Source of the DNA: Deltaproteobacteria bacterium
GTDB taxonomy: Bacteria; Desulfobacterota; Binatia; DP-6
DNA: 5,556 nt
NCBI GenBank assembly: GCA_005879245.1
Contig: VBLA01000156.1
Location: forward strand, 1 to 5,556
Direction: 5' to 3'
Made by a program: the position numbers and the translations under genes. The notes beneath the pieces were generated by a model. That model was not told the DNA's origin. It worked only from the letters and a program-made list of their open reading frames with translations, and ran no database searches. How positions within the stretch are numbered: position 1 is the first letter of the stretch; each line of letters starts with the position of its first letter. Of this stretch, positions 1 to 5,441 are shown one piece after another.

Positions 1-268
1 GGGTGCCCTCCTCGCTCCGTTGCACCATCGTGTAGGTGCGGAGCGCGACCGGGTAGGACTGCACCTGGGTGATCCAGGGAATGCGCCAGGCGACGCCCTG
101 CCCGACCGTCTTGAGCGCCCCCGACCACCGGTTGAATACCACGCCCACGTTGCCCGGCTGGATGATGGTGAACGAGGCCCATCCGGCTGCCACGATGAAG
201 AAGACGATGGCGAACACGAGGCCGCTCGCGAGCGCGGCCGGCGCCGGGGCCCGAACCTCATCCGTCAT
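1..268 (-). CDS. SPFH/Band 7 (prohibitin-like) membrane protein, N-terminal part
   Basis: The reading frame starts at ATG 268-266 and stays open to the left edge, giving the first 89 residues of a longer protein. Residues 1-12 are polar, and residues about 13-36 form one hydrophobic membrane anchor (LVFAIVFFIVAAGWASF). Directly after it comes the start of an SPFH domain: IIQPGNVGVVFNRWSG (35-50), then GQGVAWRIPWITQVQSYPVALRTY as two adjoining stretches to residue 80. An anchor followed by 'I.PG..GVV.....G......G....IPW' is typical of prohibitin/HflC/stomatin-type proteins. These form oligomeric ring or cage assemblies on the membrane and organise proteases or lipid domains. The exact subfamily cannot be told because most of the SPFH domain and the C-terminus lie outside the window. 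There is no strong Shine-Dalgarno site before the ATG, only CTGGGGCA. The DUF421 gene lies upstream on the same strand, 111 bp away. Confidence 0.85.
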   Translation of the reverse strand, partial: MTDEVRAPAPAALASGLVFAIVFFIVAAGWASFTIIQPGNVGVVFNRWSGALKTVGQGVAWRIPWITQVQSYPVALRTYTMVQRSEEGT

Positions 269-277
269 TGCCCCAGG

Positions 278-306
278 GTTATAGCGCGGCAGCGCGTGGG
301 GACCAA
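278..306 (-). promoter_or_regulatory. Possible promoter of the SPFH gene
   Basis: On the minus strand TTGGTC (306-301) and TATAAC (283-278) are separated by 17 bp, resembling sigma-70 -35 and -10 boxes with five of six matches in the -10. The -10 box ends only 9 bases before the ATG at 268. Transcription would therefore start one or two bases before the start codon and give a leaderless or nearly leaderless mRNA, which would fit the poor ribosome binding site. The assignment rests on consensus resemblance only. Confidence 0.35.
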
Positions 307-356
307 CGGGAGCAGTACACCCATCCAGGCGAGGCTCCACGGCGACGCAGAATGCT

Positions 357-377
357 ACGGCCCGCGTCCGCGGCCGT
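357..377 (-). terminator. GC-rich hairpin just after the DUF421 gene
   Basis: Two bases past the DUF421 stop codon on the minus strand, ACGGCC pairs with GGCCGT. The stem is extended inwards by GC pairs with one bulged G and a very small loop. No run of T follows, so this is at best a non-canonical terminator or an RNA 3'-end stabiliser. It is listed because of its position between two same-strand genes. Confidence 0.25.
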
Positions 378-379
378 GC

Positions 380-892
380 CTAGCGCTTCCTGAACTGCCG
401 CACGTGCTTGCGGGTGCGCACTACCGGGGAGGACTTTGGAACGATACTGATCGAGCCATCGGTTTCCAGGACGGCCAGCTTGACGTCCTTCACGGACTCC
501 ACGCCATGCTCGCGCATCGCCATCTCCAGCTCTGACCGCTCCACCCCCTCTTTGCGTAGGTGCGGCACGACAAACTCCCCATCCTCGATGAGGACCGTCG
601 GCATTCCCTCGAGCAGGCGTCCCCAGAACTCACCGCGCAGGCGCAGCGCTGCGAGGCCGCGGTTGACGGCGAGAAGGACGAACGCCGTGAGGACGCCACC
701 GACCACCGAGACATCAGGCCCAACCATGGCATTCTGGACGGCGTTCGAGATGAGTAGGATCACCACGAGGTCGAATACCGTCATTTGCCCGAGTTCGCGC
801 TTGCCCATGAACCGCAGGCCGACGTAGACGGCCAGATATACGACCACCGTCCTGACAACGATCTGCCAACCTGGAGCCTGAAGGGTAAACAT
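380..892 (-). CDS. DUF421 (YetF-like) membrane protein
   Basis: A complete 170-residue protein of the DUF421/YetF family. Three hydrophobic segments lie at about residues 9-29, 37-56 and 61-80. The second contains the family signature: GKRELGQMTVFDLVVILLIS (30-49) followed by NAVQNAM. The cytoplasmic C-terminal domain begins near residue 90 and holds EGMPTVLIEDGEFV (95-108), LRKEGVERSELEMAMREHGV (112-131) and DVKLAVLETDGSISIVPK (136-153), which match the YetF-type soluble domain. The family is widespread but its biochemical role is not settled; members are inner-membrane proteins. The frame is open further upstream to 1084, but those 64 residues are not hydrophobic and not like the family. 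The start at 892 puts the first membrane segment at the usual place and has GGGGAG 11 bases upstream. The gene is divergent from the DUF1003 gene across 178 bp, which probably hold both promoters. Confidence 0.9.
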   Translation of the reverse strand: MFTLQAPGWQIVVRTVVVYLAVYVGLRFMGKRELGQMTVFDLVVILLISNAVQNAMVGPDVSVVGGVLTAFVLLAVNRGLAALRLRGEFWGRLLEGMPTVLIEDGEFVVPHLRKEGVERSELEMAMREHGVESVKDVKLAVLETDGSISIVPKSSPVVRTRKHVRQFRKR

Positions 893-1070
893 GCCTGCGA
901 TTTCTCCCCGTGGACCGCCAAGATACAGGAAAGCAAGACTAGCGGCACCGCGAAAGCGTCCCCGAATAGCGGGCCGAGGGCTTTCTCCGCATTGCGGCGG
1001 TGATGCGATACGCCTAGCGGAAATGGAGCCCGAGGCGCAGTCGCGCAATACGGCCAGCGGAGGTCGACTC

Positions 1071-1595
1071 ATGCGAACGTCCACTGCGAGCGAGGCACCG
1101 GCAGCGCCCCGCCACCATTTCCGATTTCATGAATCTCACGCGCATCTCTCCTCGGCGTTTGGCGACGATTGGTTCGGGGTCCGAGCCGAGGGCTTTGCCC
1201 GCTTCTTCGGGACGCCGACCTTCCTGATCTCGCAGACGGTCCTGGTGATCGTCTGGATCGTGCTCAATGTCGTCGGTCTCACGCAATTCGACGTCTACCC
1301 GTTCATTCTTCTCAACCTCGCCTTCAGCCTGCAGGCGGCGTATGCAGCACCGCTGATCCTGCTCGCTCAGACCCGGCAGTCCGATCGCGACAAGGCGCAC
1401 GCCGACGCCGACGCCAGGCACCGCGAGGCGCTCGCGCAGGCGAGCATCGAGCGACAGGAGTTGGCGGCGAAACAATCGGCCCAGATCATCGAGCTCCTGG
1501 AGCAAAACACGAAGCTCACCCAGCTCACCCAGGAGCTGAGCCGAGGCATCAAGCAGCTCACCGACGAGATCCACCGCAAGGTGGTTGCGGCCTAG
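1071..1595 (+). CDS. DUF1003 membrane protein with C-terminal coiled coil
   Basis: A 174-residue protein of the DUF1003 family. After a polar N-terminus comes the family core: FGDDWFGVRAEGFARFFGTP (30-49), a first membrane helix at about 51-70, the short loop TQFDVYPF, and a second helix at about 76-99 (ILLNLAFSLQAAYAAPLILL). Residues about 101-168 are charged and helical (SDRDKAHADADARHREALAQ at 104-123), with leucines spaced as in a coiled coil (IIELLEQNTKLTQLTQEL, 139-156). Both ends are probably cytoplasmic. The family has no established function. I chose the start at 1071 because GGAGGT (1059-1064) sits 6 bases before it. An in-frame ATG at 1023 and the open frame back to 891 lack such a site and would overlap the divergent DUF421 gene region. 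Most of its neighbours are also membrane proteins, but no direct partnership is shown. Confidence 0.9.
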   Translation: MRTSTASEAPAAPRHHFRFHESHAHLSSAFGDDWFGVRAEGFARFFGTPTFLISQTVLVIVWIVLNVVGLTQFDVYPFILLNLAFSLQAAYAAPLILLAQTRQSDRDKAHADADARHREALAQASIERQELAAKQSAQIIELLEQNTKLTQLTQELSRGIKQLTDEIHRKVVAA

Positions 1596-1608
1596 CTCCC
1601 TCGGGAGC
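1595..1608. terminator. Small inverted repeat between convergent genes
   Basis: GCTCCC (1595-1600) and GGGAGC (1603-1608) form a perfect inverted repeat that begins on the last base of the DUF1003 stop codon. It can fold as 5 bp with a 4-base loop. Its place between a plus-strand gene and the remains of a minus-strand gene suggests a terminator, but no T-run follows on either strand. Confidence 0.3.
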
Positions 1609-1625
1609 AGCTCGTCACGATTGGC

Positions 1626-1852
1626 CTATCGCCCCCCCCGAATAGCGTGGGACGCGACGAGGAGGACGACTGCGCCGAGGACGGCTACCAGGAAGCTGTA
1701 GAGGTTGAGACCCGTGACACCCGGCATTCCGAAGGGTTTTGAAGAGCCAGCCTCCGATGAAATGCACCGACGATGCCAAGGCCAATATCCAGAAAGAAGC
1801 CTTCGCCGGTCCATGACGCCCTCCGCTGGAAGGTGACGATCAACCACGGTAT
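1626..1852 (-). pseudogene. Frameshifted GlsB/YeaQ/YmgE-type small membrane protein (transglycosylase-associated family)
   Basis: Two reading frames together give the C-terminal two thirds of a GlsB/YeaQ/YmgE-family protein, a tiny inner-membrane protein of about 80-90 residues. The first frame (about 1852-1763) reads IPWLIV, then GEGFFLDIGLGIVGAF. After one extra base in the T-run opposite 1760-1762, a second frame gives IGGWLFKT. After another extra base in the C-run opposite 1734-1736, the third frame gives FGMPGVTGLNLYSFLVAVLG and AVVLLVASHAIRGGR up to the TAG at 1628-1626. The splice IVGAF-IGGWLF-FG-PGVTGLNLYS-LVAV-GAV is exactly the family pattern. The N-terminal part between WLIV and GEG is short and unlike the family, and the expected ATG is absent (ATA at 1852-1850). 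I read this as a decayed gene. Two single-base insertions in short homopolymers could also be sequencing errors, but these would not explain the damaged N-terminus. Confidence 0.75.
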
Positions 1853-1898
1853 TGTGGGGCTCGTCGGGCGGGTCCGCACGGACAAGGAGAGGTCGAGC

Positions 1899-2012
1899 AT
1901 GGCCTTCAAGGTGGGGCAGACTGCTGGGGTTGGAGCCATCGACGATCGCGTCACCGTCGGTAACGGTGTCGAGGGGAGCGGCGAGGTGAGTCCGCGATGG
2001 ACCTCGCGATGA
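1899..2012 (+). CDS. Candidate small ORF (37 aa) overlapping the desaturase start
   Basis: An ATG at 1899 is preceded by the strong ribosome binding site AAGGAGAGGT (1884-1893) with 5 bases between. The 37 codons run MAFKVGQTAGVGAIDDRV onwards, rich in Gly and Val, with no membrane segment, and end at TGA 2010-2012. That stop lies inside the desaturase gene, 16 bases past the desaturase ATG at 1997, and overlaps the desaturase's second ATG (2009) in an ATGA arrangement. Such an overlap is usual for translational coupling, so this could be a leader peptide or a small protein made with the desaturase. About three quarters of codon third positions are G or C, which fits coding in this window but is weak evidence at this length. 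I recognise no family. A chance ORF remains possible. Confidence 0.4.
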   Translation: MAFKVGQTAGVGAIDDRVTVGNGVEGSGEVSPRWTSR

Positions 2013-2755
2013 CGATCTTCATCCTGCTCGCCGTACACTGGAGCCTGGCCGCTTTCGTCCAATCGAGCTTCCAGCATCGCTACGCCTCACACCGTATGTT
2101 CTCGTTGACCCCACGCGCCGAGCGCGTGTTTCATATGCTCACTTTTCTCGTGCAAGGCCCCTCGTACCTCTCGCCGCGCGCCTACGCGATCCTTCATCGC
2201 GAGCATCACGCCTACAGCGACGGGGTTGGGGATCCACACGCGCCGAAGTTCTTCTCGAACGTCCTGACGATGATGTGGGCGACCGCGCAACGGTACGGCG
2301 CCCATTTCAATTGCAAGTCGTCGCCCGAGCCACGGTTCCTGGGCGGTTACCCCGATTGGGCTGCGCTCGACCGCTTCGCCTCTCGGTGGCCGGTGCGCAT
2401 CGGCTGGGGGACGGCGTATGCGCTCCTCTACCTCTGGCTCGCCACGGCCTGGTGGCAGTTTCTGCTCCTGCCGGTGCATTGGGTGATGGGCCCCGTCCAC
2501 GGGGCAATCGTCAACTGGTGCGGTCACCGCTACGGCTACCGGAACTACGCGACGAACGACGCGTCGCGGAACTTTCTACCGTTGGACTTCCTCACCTTCG
2601 GCGAGCTGTTCCAGAACAACCATCACCGCGCCCCCGGCCGGCTGAATTTTGCCGCGCGCTGGTTCGAGTTCGATCCGACCTTCGCGGTGCTCCGTGTCCT
2701 CGCCTGGGCGGGGACCATCCGTCTGGGCCCGACGTCGCTGGCCGGCTTGAGCTGA
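1997..2755 (+). CDS. Membrane fatty acid (acyl-CoA-type) desaturase
   Basis: A 252-residue integral membrane desaturase of the stearoyl-CoA/delta-9 desaturase superfamily, which uses a diiron centre, O2 and electrons to place a cis double bond in an acyl chain. The histidine clusters are visible: HRYASH (27-32), HREHH (67-71) and QNNHH (206-210), with the extra family histidine in NWCGHRYGYRNY (173-184, H177). GELFQNNHH followed by NFAARWFEFDP (217-227) is typical of the family's end. The first position of the third cluster is Gln instead of the more usual His (HNNHH). Hydrophobic helices lie at about 5-22, 45-57 and 136-167. The length is at the short end for bacterial members, and the start is well supported by GAGGTGAG (1983-1990) 6 bases before ATG 1997. 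It overlaps the small ORF upstream. No redox partner (ferredoxin, flavoprotein or cytochrome b5) lies next to it, and the exact substrate and bond position cannot be told. Confidence 0.92.
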   Translation: MDLAMTIFILLAVHWSLAAFVQSSFQHRYASHRMFSLTPRAERVFHMLTFLVQGPSYLSPRAYAILHREHHAYSDGVGDPHAPKFFSNVLTMMWATAQRYGAHFNCKSSPEPRFLGGYPDWAALDRFASRWPVRIGWGTAYALLYLWLATAWWQFLLLPVHWVMGPVHGAIVNWCGHRYGYRNYATNDASRNFLPLDFLTFGELFQNNHHRAPGRLNFAARWFEFDPTFAVLRVLAWAGTIRLGPTSLAGLS

Positions 2756-2856
2756 GGACGCCGCCACCTCGATCCGATCGTCACGCCCTGAGGCACGGGC
2801 CGGACCGAGCACGCGGCCCCGATTCGTCGTGCGCCGCGGCGAGAGTCTCTGACACT

Positions 2857-3407
2857 CCGGCAGACGAGCAAAAGCTCGTCCACCTTCGCGACGTCGATCA
2901 GGCCCGGCGCCCACGCCAGGGGCCTCTGCAGGAGCAGCCCGAGGGGCAGGAAGAGCCGGTTGTACCAGCTCATCGCCTGTACCCGACGGTGCGTCAGGCC
3001 CCACACGGCGAAGTCGACGAGCCAGCGGCTCCGGGGCCTCATGCCGAAGCCCGCGCTCTGCTCGGCAGACCAGGTCGAAGGTGCCATCCGGGAATGGCAG
3101 GGCGGTGATCTCGCCGAGCGTCGCGAGACCGCCGTGAGCCTTCAGGCGCGAGAGAGCCGGTCGGCTGACATCGACGAAGGATGTACCCGCGATGGGGAGC
3201 CGCGGACGGAGGCCCGGACCGAACTCGAGTCGGGCCGGCGCCGAGGCCGCGAGCGAGGTGAGCAGCGGCCAGGTGTTGAAACGCTGCGGAGGGAGGGACC
3301 AGGTAGCTCGCCGACCAGAGCGCGTCGTCGAAGCGTCGGTTGGCGGCCCTCGTGCTCGGGGGCTTCAGCGGGCTTGCGCCCTCTTCCGCAGCGCGGCCTC
3401 GTTGCAC
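2857..3407 (-). pseudogene. Class I SAM-dependent methyltransferase pseudogene
   Basis: Three minus-strand frames join into one methyltransferase. Frame 1 (from about 3340) reads RFDDALWSASYLVPP. A 4-bp tandem duplication (GGAGGGAGGGA on the plus strand, 3288-3298) shifts it. Frame 2 then reads QRFNTWPLL, LEFGPGLRPRLPIAG (SAM-binding motif I, E-x-G-x-G), FVDVSRPALSRLKAHGG and ALPFPDGTFDLVC, ending near 3065. There the family's middle (the expected EH...F..L.RVL.PGG region) is missing. The third frame picks up with EQSAGFGMRPRSRWLVDFAV, then GLTHRRVQAMSWYNRLFLPL, and ends in IDVAKVDELLLVCR at 2857. The junction at about 3061-3067 is out of frame, and I estimate some 200 bp lost from the usual protein length. 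No stop follows the natural end; that frame runs on into the desaturase region antisense. No ATG is seen at the 5' end; an in-frame GTG at 3407 is the outer limit. The substrate is unknown. The gene follows the small basic protein gene on the same strand. Confidence 0.8.
2863..2880. repeat. Perfect stem-loop, 7-bp arms with 4-base loop
   Basis: GACGAGC (2863-2869) and GCTCGTC (2874-2880) flank AAAA, giving a perfect hairpin 107 bases after the desaturase stop. On the minus strand it falls in the codons for DELLLVC of the methyltransferase pseudogene, so it may be a by-product of coding. No T-run follows on either strand. It could still end or stabilise the desaturase transcript. Confidence 0.4.
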
Positions 3408-3430
3408 TGGGGCGGCCGTCGTGGCCTGCG

Positions 3431-3553
3431 CTACTTCCGCTTCCTGCCGCCCTTGATGCGTTTGTGACCGGACTTGCGTTCCTGCTTCTTGCGCGCCTTG
3501 TGCTTGAGCGAAGCGCGCAGGCGGGCGGTCTTCCTCTTCTTCTTCTGGGTCAT
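3431..3553 (-). CDS. Tiny, extremely basic protein (40 aa)
   Basis: ATG at 3553 opens a 40-residue ORF, MTQKKKRKTARLRASLKHKA (1-20) followed by a similar Lys/Arg-rich second half ending GGRKRK. By my count it has 13 Lys, 8 Arg and 2 His with a single Glu, so more than half of the residues are positive. It has no membrane segment, and such a chain would be expected to bind RNA, DNA or ribosomes. It is reminiscent in size and charge of small ribosome-associated proteins, but I cannot match it to a named family. AGGGA stands 9 bases before the ATG. The frame is open 20 codons further upstream, but those residues are of ordinary composition, and the start at 3553 has the ribosome binding site. 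It lies 75 bp downstream of the metal-dependent hydrolase gene on the same strand, possibly in the same transcript. A repetitive GAAGAAGAAG-like sequence can give such an ORF by chance, which limits confidence. Confidence 0.6.
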   Translation of the reverse strand: MTQKKKRKTARLRASLKHKARKKQERKSGHKRIKGGRKRK

Positions 3554-3628
3554 GGCGGTCGTCCCTACTTGCGCCGAATGGAATTGTCCAGCGACCCGCG
3601 CCGAGTCGCCCACCTGCTGCGCGGCGGT

Positions 3629-4513
3629 TCAGCGCGCTCCGACCTCCCATGCGGGATCGACGATCGTGTCGCGGAGCTCCGCCAGGAAGCGCCGGTTGTC
3701 GAGGTACCGCCACGGGTGGAAGTCGAGCCGATGGTAGGCAGCGACGGCGCGCCATCGACCCCGCAGCATCCCGCCGCGCCCAAAGACGAAGCGGATGAGG
3801 CCGCGCCACGCGTGGAGGTCCTGCGCCGCGCCGGCGCTGGCGAGGATGCGGTATGAGACCGATGGGAGCGCGAGGGCGAGGAGAACGACGGCGATCCACA
3901 GCCCCGCGATGCGGACGGCGTACGTGTACAGCCCTTGGCCGCGTGCCGCGTGGAACGCGTCGAAGAGCACCGCCTTGTGCTCCACCTCCTCGTAGCCGTG
4001 CCACCGGAACAGCCGGGCGATACGCGGATCGACGCCCTCGAGCAGCTCCGGCCGCGAGAGGATCGCGTTGCCGATCTCGCCGAGGAAGTGCTCCCCCGCC
4101 ATGGCGACCGCGCTCCTGAGATCGCTCGAGGTCCAGTCGACGACCGCGAGCCATCGCAGCACGGAATCCGCAACGGACTCGACCGGCACGCCCCACCGCA
4201 TGAGCAGCCGGTTGAAGGCCGCGTGCATGCTGGCGTGCGCCGCCTCCTGGCGAAGGAAGGCATCGCCCTCGGCGCGCGGGGCCTCTTTGGCGATGCGGGG
4301 CAGCAGGCGGCGAGCGTCCTCGATGAAGAAGCCCTCCACCACCGGCGCCATCGCCGAGAGCGCCTCGAGAAACGCCGTGGGCCCGATGCCGGCCGGGTGC
4401 CAGGCGCGCGGCACCTCGTGCTCGAGGCCTTCGAAGTCGAAGCCGGGCCACCGCGGTGTGACCGTGACGCCCAGCCTGCAGGTGGAGGTTGGATGCGAGA
4501 TGCAGTCGTTCAT
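3629..4513 (-). CDS. PF10118-type metal-dependent hydrolase (ferritin-like fold)
   Basis: A 294-residue protein of the 'predicted metal-dependent hydrolase' family (PF10118). Conserved acidic and histidine motifs follow in the expected order: FFIEDARRLLP (62-72, E65), FLRQEAAHASMHAAFNRLL (87-104; E90, H93, H97), AGEHFLGEIGNAIL (139-152; E141, E146) and RWHGYEEVEHKAVLFDAFHA (170-189; E175, E178, H179). This set is what a four-helix carboxylate-bridged diiron or dimetal site looks like. Residues about 196-224 are hydrophobic and may be a membrane helix or anchor. Near the end is AYHRLDFHPWRYLD (259-272), also typical of the family. The reaction is not established. The start at 4513 has GAGG 7 bases upstream; an in-frame GTG at 4552 would overlap the preceding gene. 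It begins 28 bp after the oxygenase stop, so the two genes are almost surely one operon. Confidence 0.88.
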   Translation of the reverse strand: MNDCISHPTSTCRLGVTVTPRWPGFDFEGLEHEVPRAWHPAGIGPTAFLEALSAMAPVVEGFFIEDARRLLPRIAKEAPRAEGDAFLRQEAAHASMHAAFNRLLMRWGVPVESVADSVLRWLAVVDWTSSDLRSAVAMAGEHFLGEIGNAILSRPELLEGVDPRIARLFRWHGYEEVEHKAVLFDAFHAARGQGLYTYAVRIAGLWIAVVLLALALPSVSYRILASAGAAQDLHAWRGLIRFVFGRGGMLRGRWRAVAAYHRLDFHPWRYLDNRRFLAELRDTIVDPAWEVGAR

Positions 4514-4541
4514 TCGCCGGCCTCGGTCTTCGTCGAAGCGG

Positions 4542-5195
4542 TTACTTCTCACCCCATAGGGGCTCGCCCATGGTCTCGGCGAACGAGGCGAACATGATGT
4601 TGAAGCTGACGCTGATGCGGGGATTTTCGCTGCGGTTCGCGTCCACCGAGTGCGGCAGCCAGGCGGGAAAGACGAGCAGCGTCCCGGTGCCGATCTCGAC
4701 CACCACCTGGTCCGTATTGTAGGCGGTGAGCTCGGTCACCGGCGGGCGGATGATGGCCGCCTGACCCCGCGGGTCGTGAAAGTTCACGGTGTCGGCGTCC
4801 GCCTGCACCTGCACGTAGTAGACGCCGCTCAGGAAATTGTTGGGATGTGTATGCGTCCGGTGCCCGCCGCCCGGCGCGCTCACGTTGGCCCAGCAGCCGG
4901 TGATCCGGAGTTCAGACGAGCCGATGCGCAGGAACTCCAGGACGCCTTCTGCGGCGGTATGGATGCAGGACACCAGGGACCGGAACTCGGGCAGCCCGTG
5001 GAGGCCGTGTTTCGACTGCCAGGTTTCCCCCTGCTGGAGCGGCGGCCGCTCACGTCGCATCGCCTCCAGCCGGCCGAGGATCAGCGCGTTCAGCGGCTCG
5101 TACACTTCGGGCCGGAGCTGCGCCTTCCAGACGAAGGTCGGAAACAGCCGCCGGACCTCCGGAGTCTGGGACCAGCATTCGCCTTCTGCGGCCAT
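4542..5195 (-). CDS. TIGR02466-type putative 2OG-Fe(II) oxygenase
   Basis: A 217-residue protein of the TIGR02466 / 2OG-FeII_Oxy_5 type, close to the family's usual length of about 200. It opens with RRLFPTFVWKAQL (15-27), usual for the family. The double-stranded beta-helix core contains ITGCWANVSAPGGGHRTHTH (98-117) and PNNFLSGVYYVQV (118-130), then FHDPR (139-143), LLVFPAWLPHSV (173-184) and NPRISVSFNIMF (191-202). H115 and/or H117 with H182 are the likely iron ligands, and R193 is the likely 2-oxoglutarate carboxylate contact. A classical HxD is not present, as is usual for HxHP members. The substrate is unknown; family members occur in bacteria and phages. The frame continues upstream to 5339, but ATG 5195 has GAGGGT 5 bases before it and places the conserved N-terminus correctly. 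The longer version would also cross the palindrome at 5240-5260. It is the first gene of the unit with the metal-dependent hydrolase. Confidence 0.88.
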   Translation of the reverse strand: MAAEGECWSQTPEVRRLFPTFVWKAQLRPEVYEPLNALILGRLEAMRRERPPLQQGETWQSKHGLHGLPEFRSLVSCIHTAAEGVLEFLRIGSSELRITGCWANVSAPGGGHRTHTHPNNFLSGVYYVQVQADADTVNFHDPRGQAAIIRPPVTELTAYNTDQVVVEIGTGTLLVFPAWLPHSVDANRSENPRISVSFNIMFASFAETMGEPLWGEK

Positions 5196-5239
5196 GGGCA
5201 ACCCTCGTGGCTGACGCGCGCGCCGGGTCGAGGTCGGCG

Positions 5240-5260
5240 CCACGTATTCAGTATACGTGG
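5240..5260. promoter_or_regulatory. Perfect palindrome, candidate operator upstream of the oxygenase
   Basis: Arms CCACGTAT (5240-5247) and ATACGTGG (5253-5260) are perfect inverted repeats around the 5-base spacer TCAGT. On the minus strand the palindrome contains TATACT (5255-5250), a five-of-six match to a sigma-70 -10 box. That would give a leader of about 45-50 bases before the oxygenase ATG at 5195. I see no good -35 box 16-18 bp further up, which suits an activator-dependent promoter or a regulator site over the -10. A dimeric helix-turn-helix protein would be the expected binder; no regulator gene is in the window. A hairpin after the tRNA-Arg transcript is the alternative, but no T-run follows. 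Confidence 0.6.
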
Positions 5261-5316
5261 ACAAGGTCGGAGCGGTCGACGGTACTCCGACGGCCCAACA
5301 ACCCGTCCGGCAAAAG

Positions 5317-5390
5317 CGCGCCCGGGGTGAGTCGAACACCCGACCTGCAGGTTCGAAGCCTGACGCTCTATCCAGCTGAGCTACGGGCGC
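5317..5390 (-). tRNA. tRNA-Arg (anticodon TCG)
   Basis: A full cloverleaf can be drawn over 74 bases. The acceptor GCGCCCG pairs with CGGGCGC. The D arm is GCTC-AGCTGGATA-GAGC, the anticodon arm TCAGG-CTTCGAA-CCTGC with anticodon TCG (5356-5354), the variable loop AGGTC, and the T arm GGGTG-TTCGACT-CACCC. The discriminator base is G, and CCA is not encoded (CTT follows), so CCA must be added by a nucleotidyltransferase. The outermost anticodon-stem pair (27-43) is a T-C mismatch. It reads CGA and, by wobble, other CGN arginine codons. It lies about 120 bp upstream of the oxygenase gene on the same strand. Confidence 0.95.
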
Positions 5391-5406
5391 GTGTAACGAA
5401 GGCGAG

Positions 5407-5435
5407 GGCTTAGCAGGCCAGCGTCAGGTCGACAA
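5407..5435 (-). promoter_or_regulatory. Weak possible promoter of tRNA-Arg
   Basis: On the minus strand TTGTCG (5435-5430) and TAAGCC (5412-5407) are 17 bp apart, 16 bases before the mature tRNA 5' end. Position and spacing suit a tRNA promoter. The -35 matches the consensus at four of six bases, but the -10 match is poor. Confidence 0.2.
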
Positions 5436-5441
5436 GGCCTA

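Noticed and set aside
20..535. Plus-strand open frame at the left end
   Set aside because: It lies opposite the SPFH and DUF421 genes and has the composition of a GC-rich shadow frame.
2275..3108. Plus-strand open frame of 277 codons over the desaturase
   Set aside because: Arg/Pro-rich low-complexity translation in another frame of a gene with clear desaturase motifs; no family features.
3039..4451. Long minus-strand open frame of 470 codons
   Set aside because: Most of it is Arg/Ala/Pro-rich antisense-phase translation lying over the metal-dependent hydrolase and basic-protein genes. Only its last part (RFDDALWSASYLVPP) is real, as the first frame of the methyltransferase pseudogene.
4514..4552. 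Upstream GTG (4552) as start of the metal-dependent hydrolase
   Set aside because: It would overlap the oxygenase gene and has no ribosome binding site, whereas ATG 4513 has GAGG 7 bases before it.
5288..5308. Imperfect inverted repeat (GACGG/CCGTC) after tRNA-Arg as a terminator
   Set aside because: Short stem with a 9-base loop and no T-run; not distinguishable from chance in GC-rich DNA.
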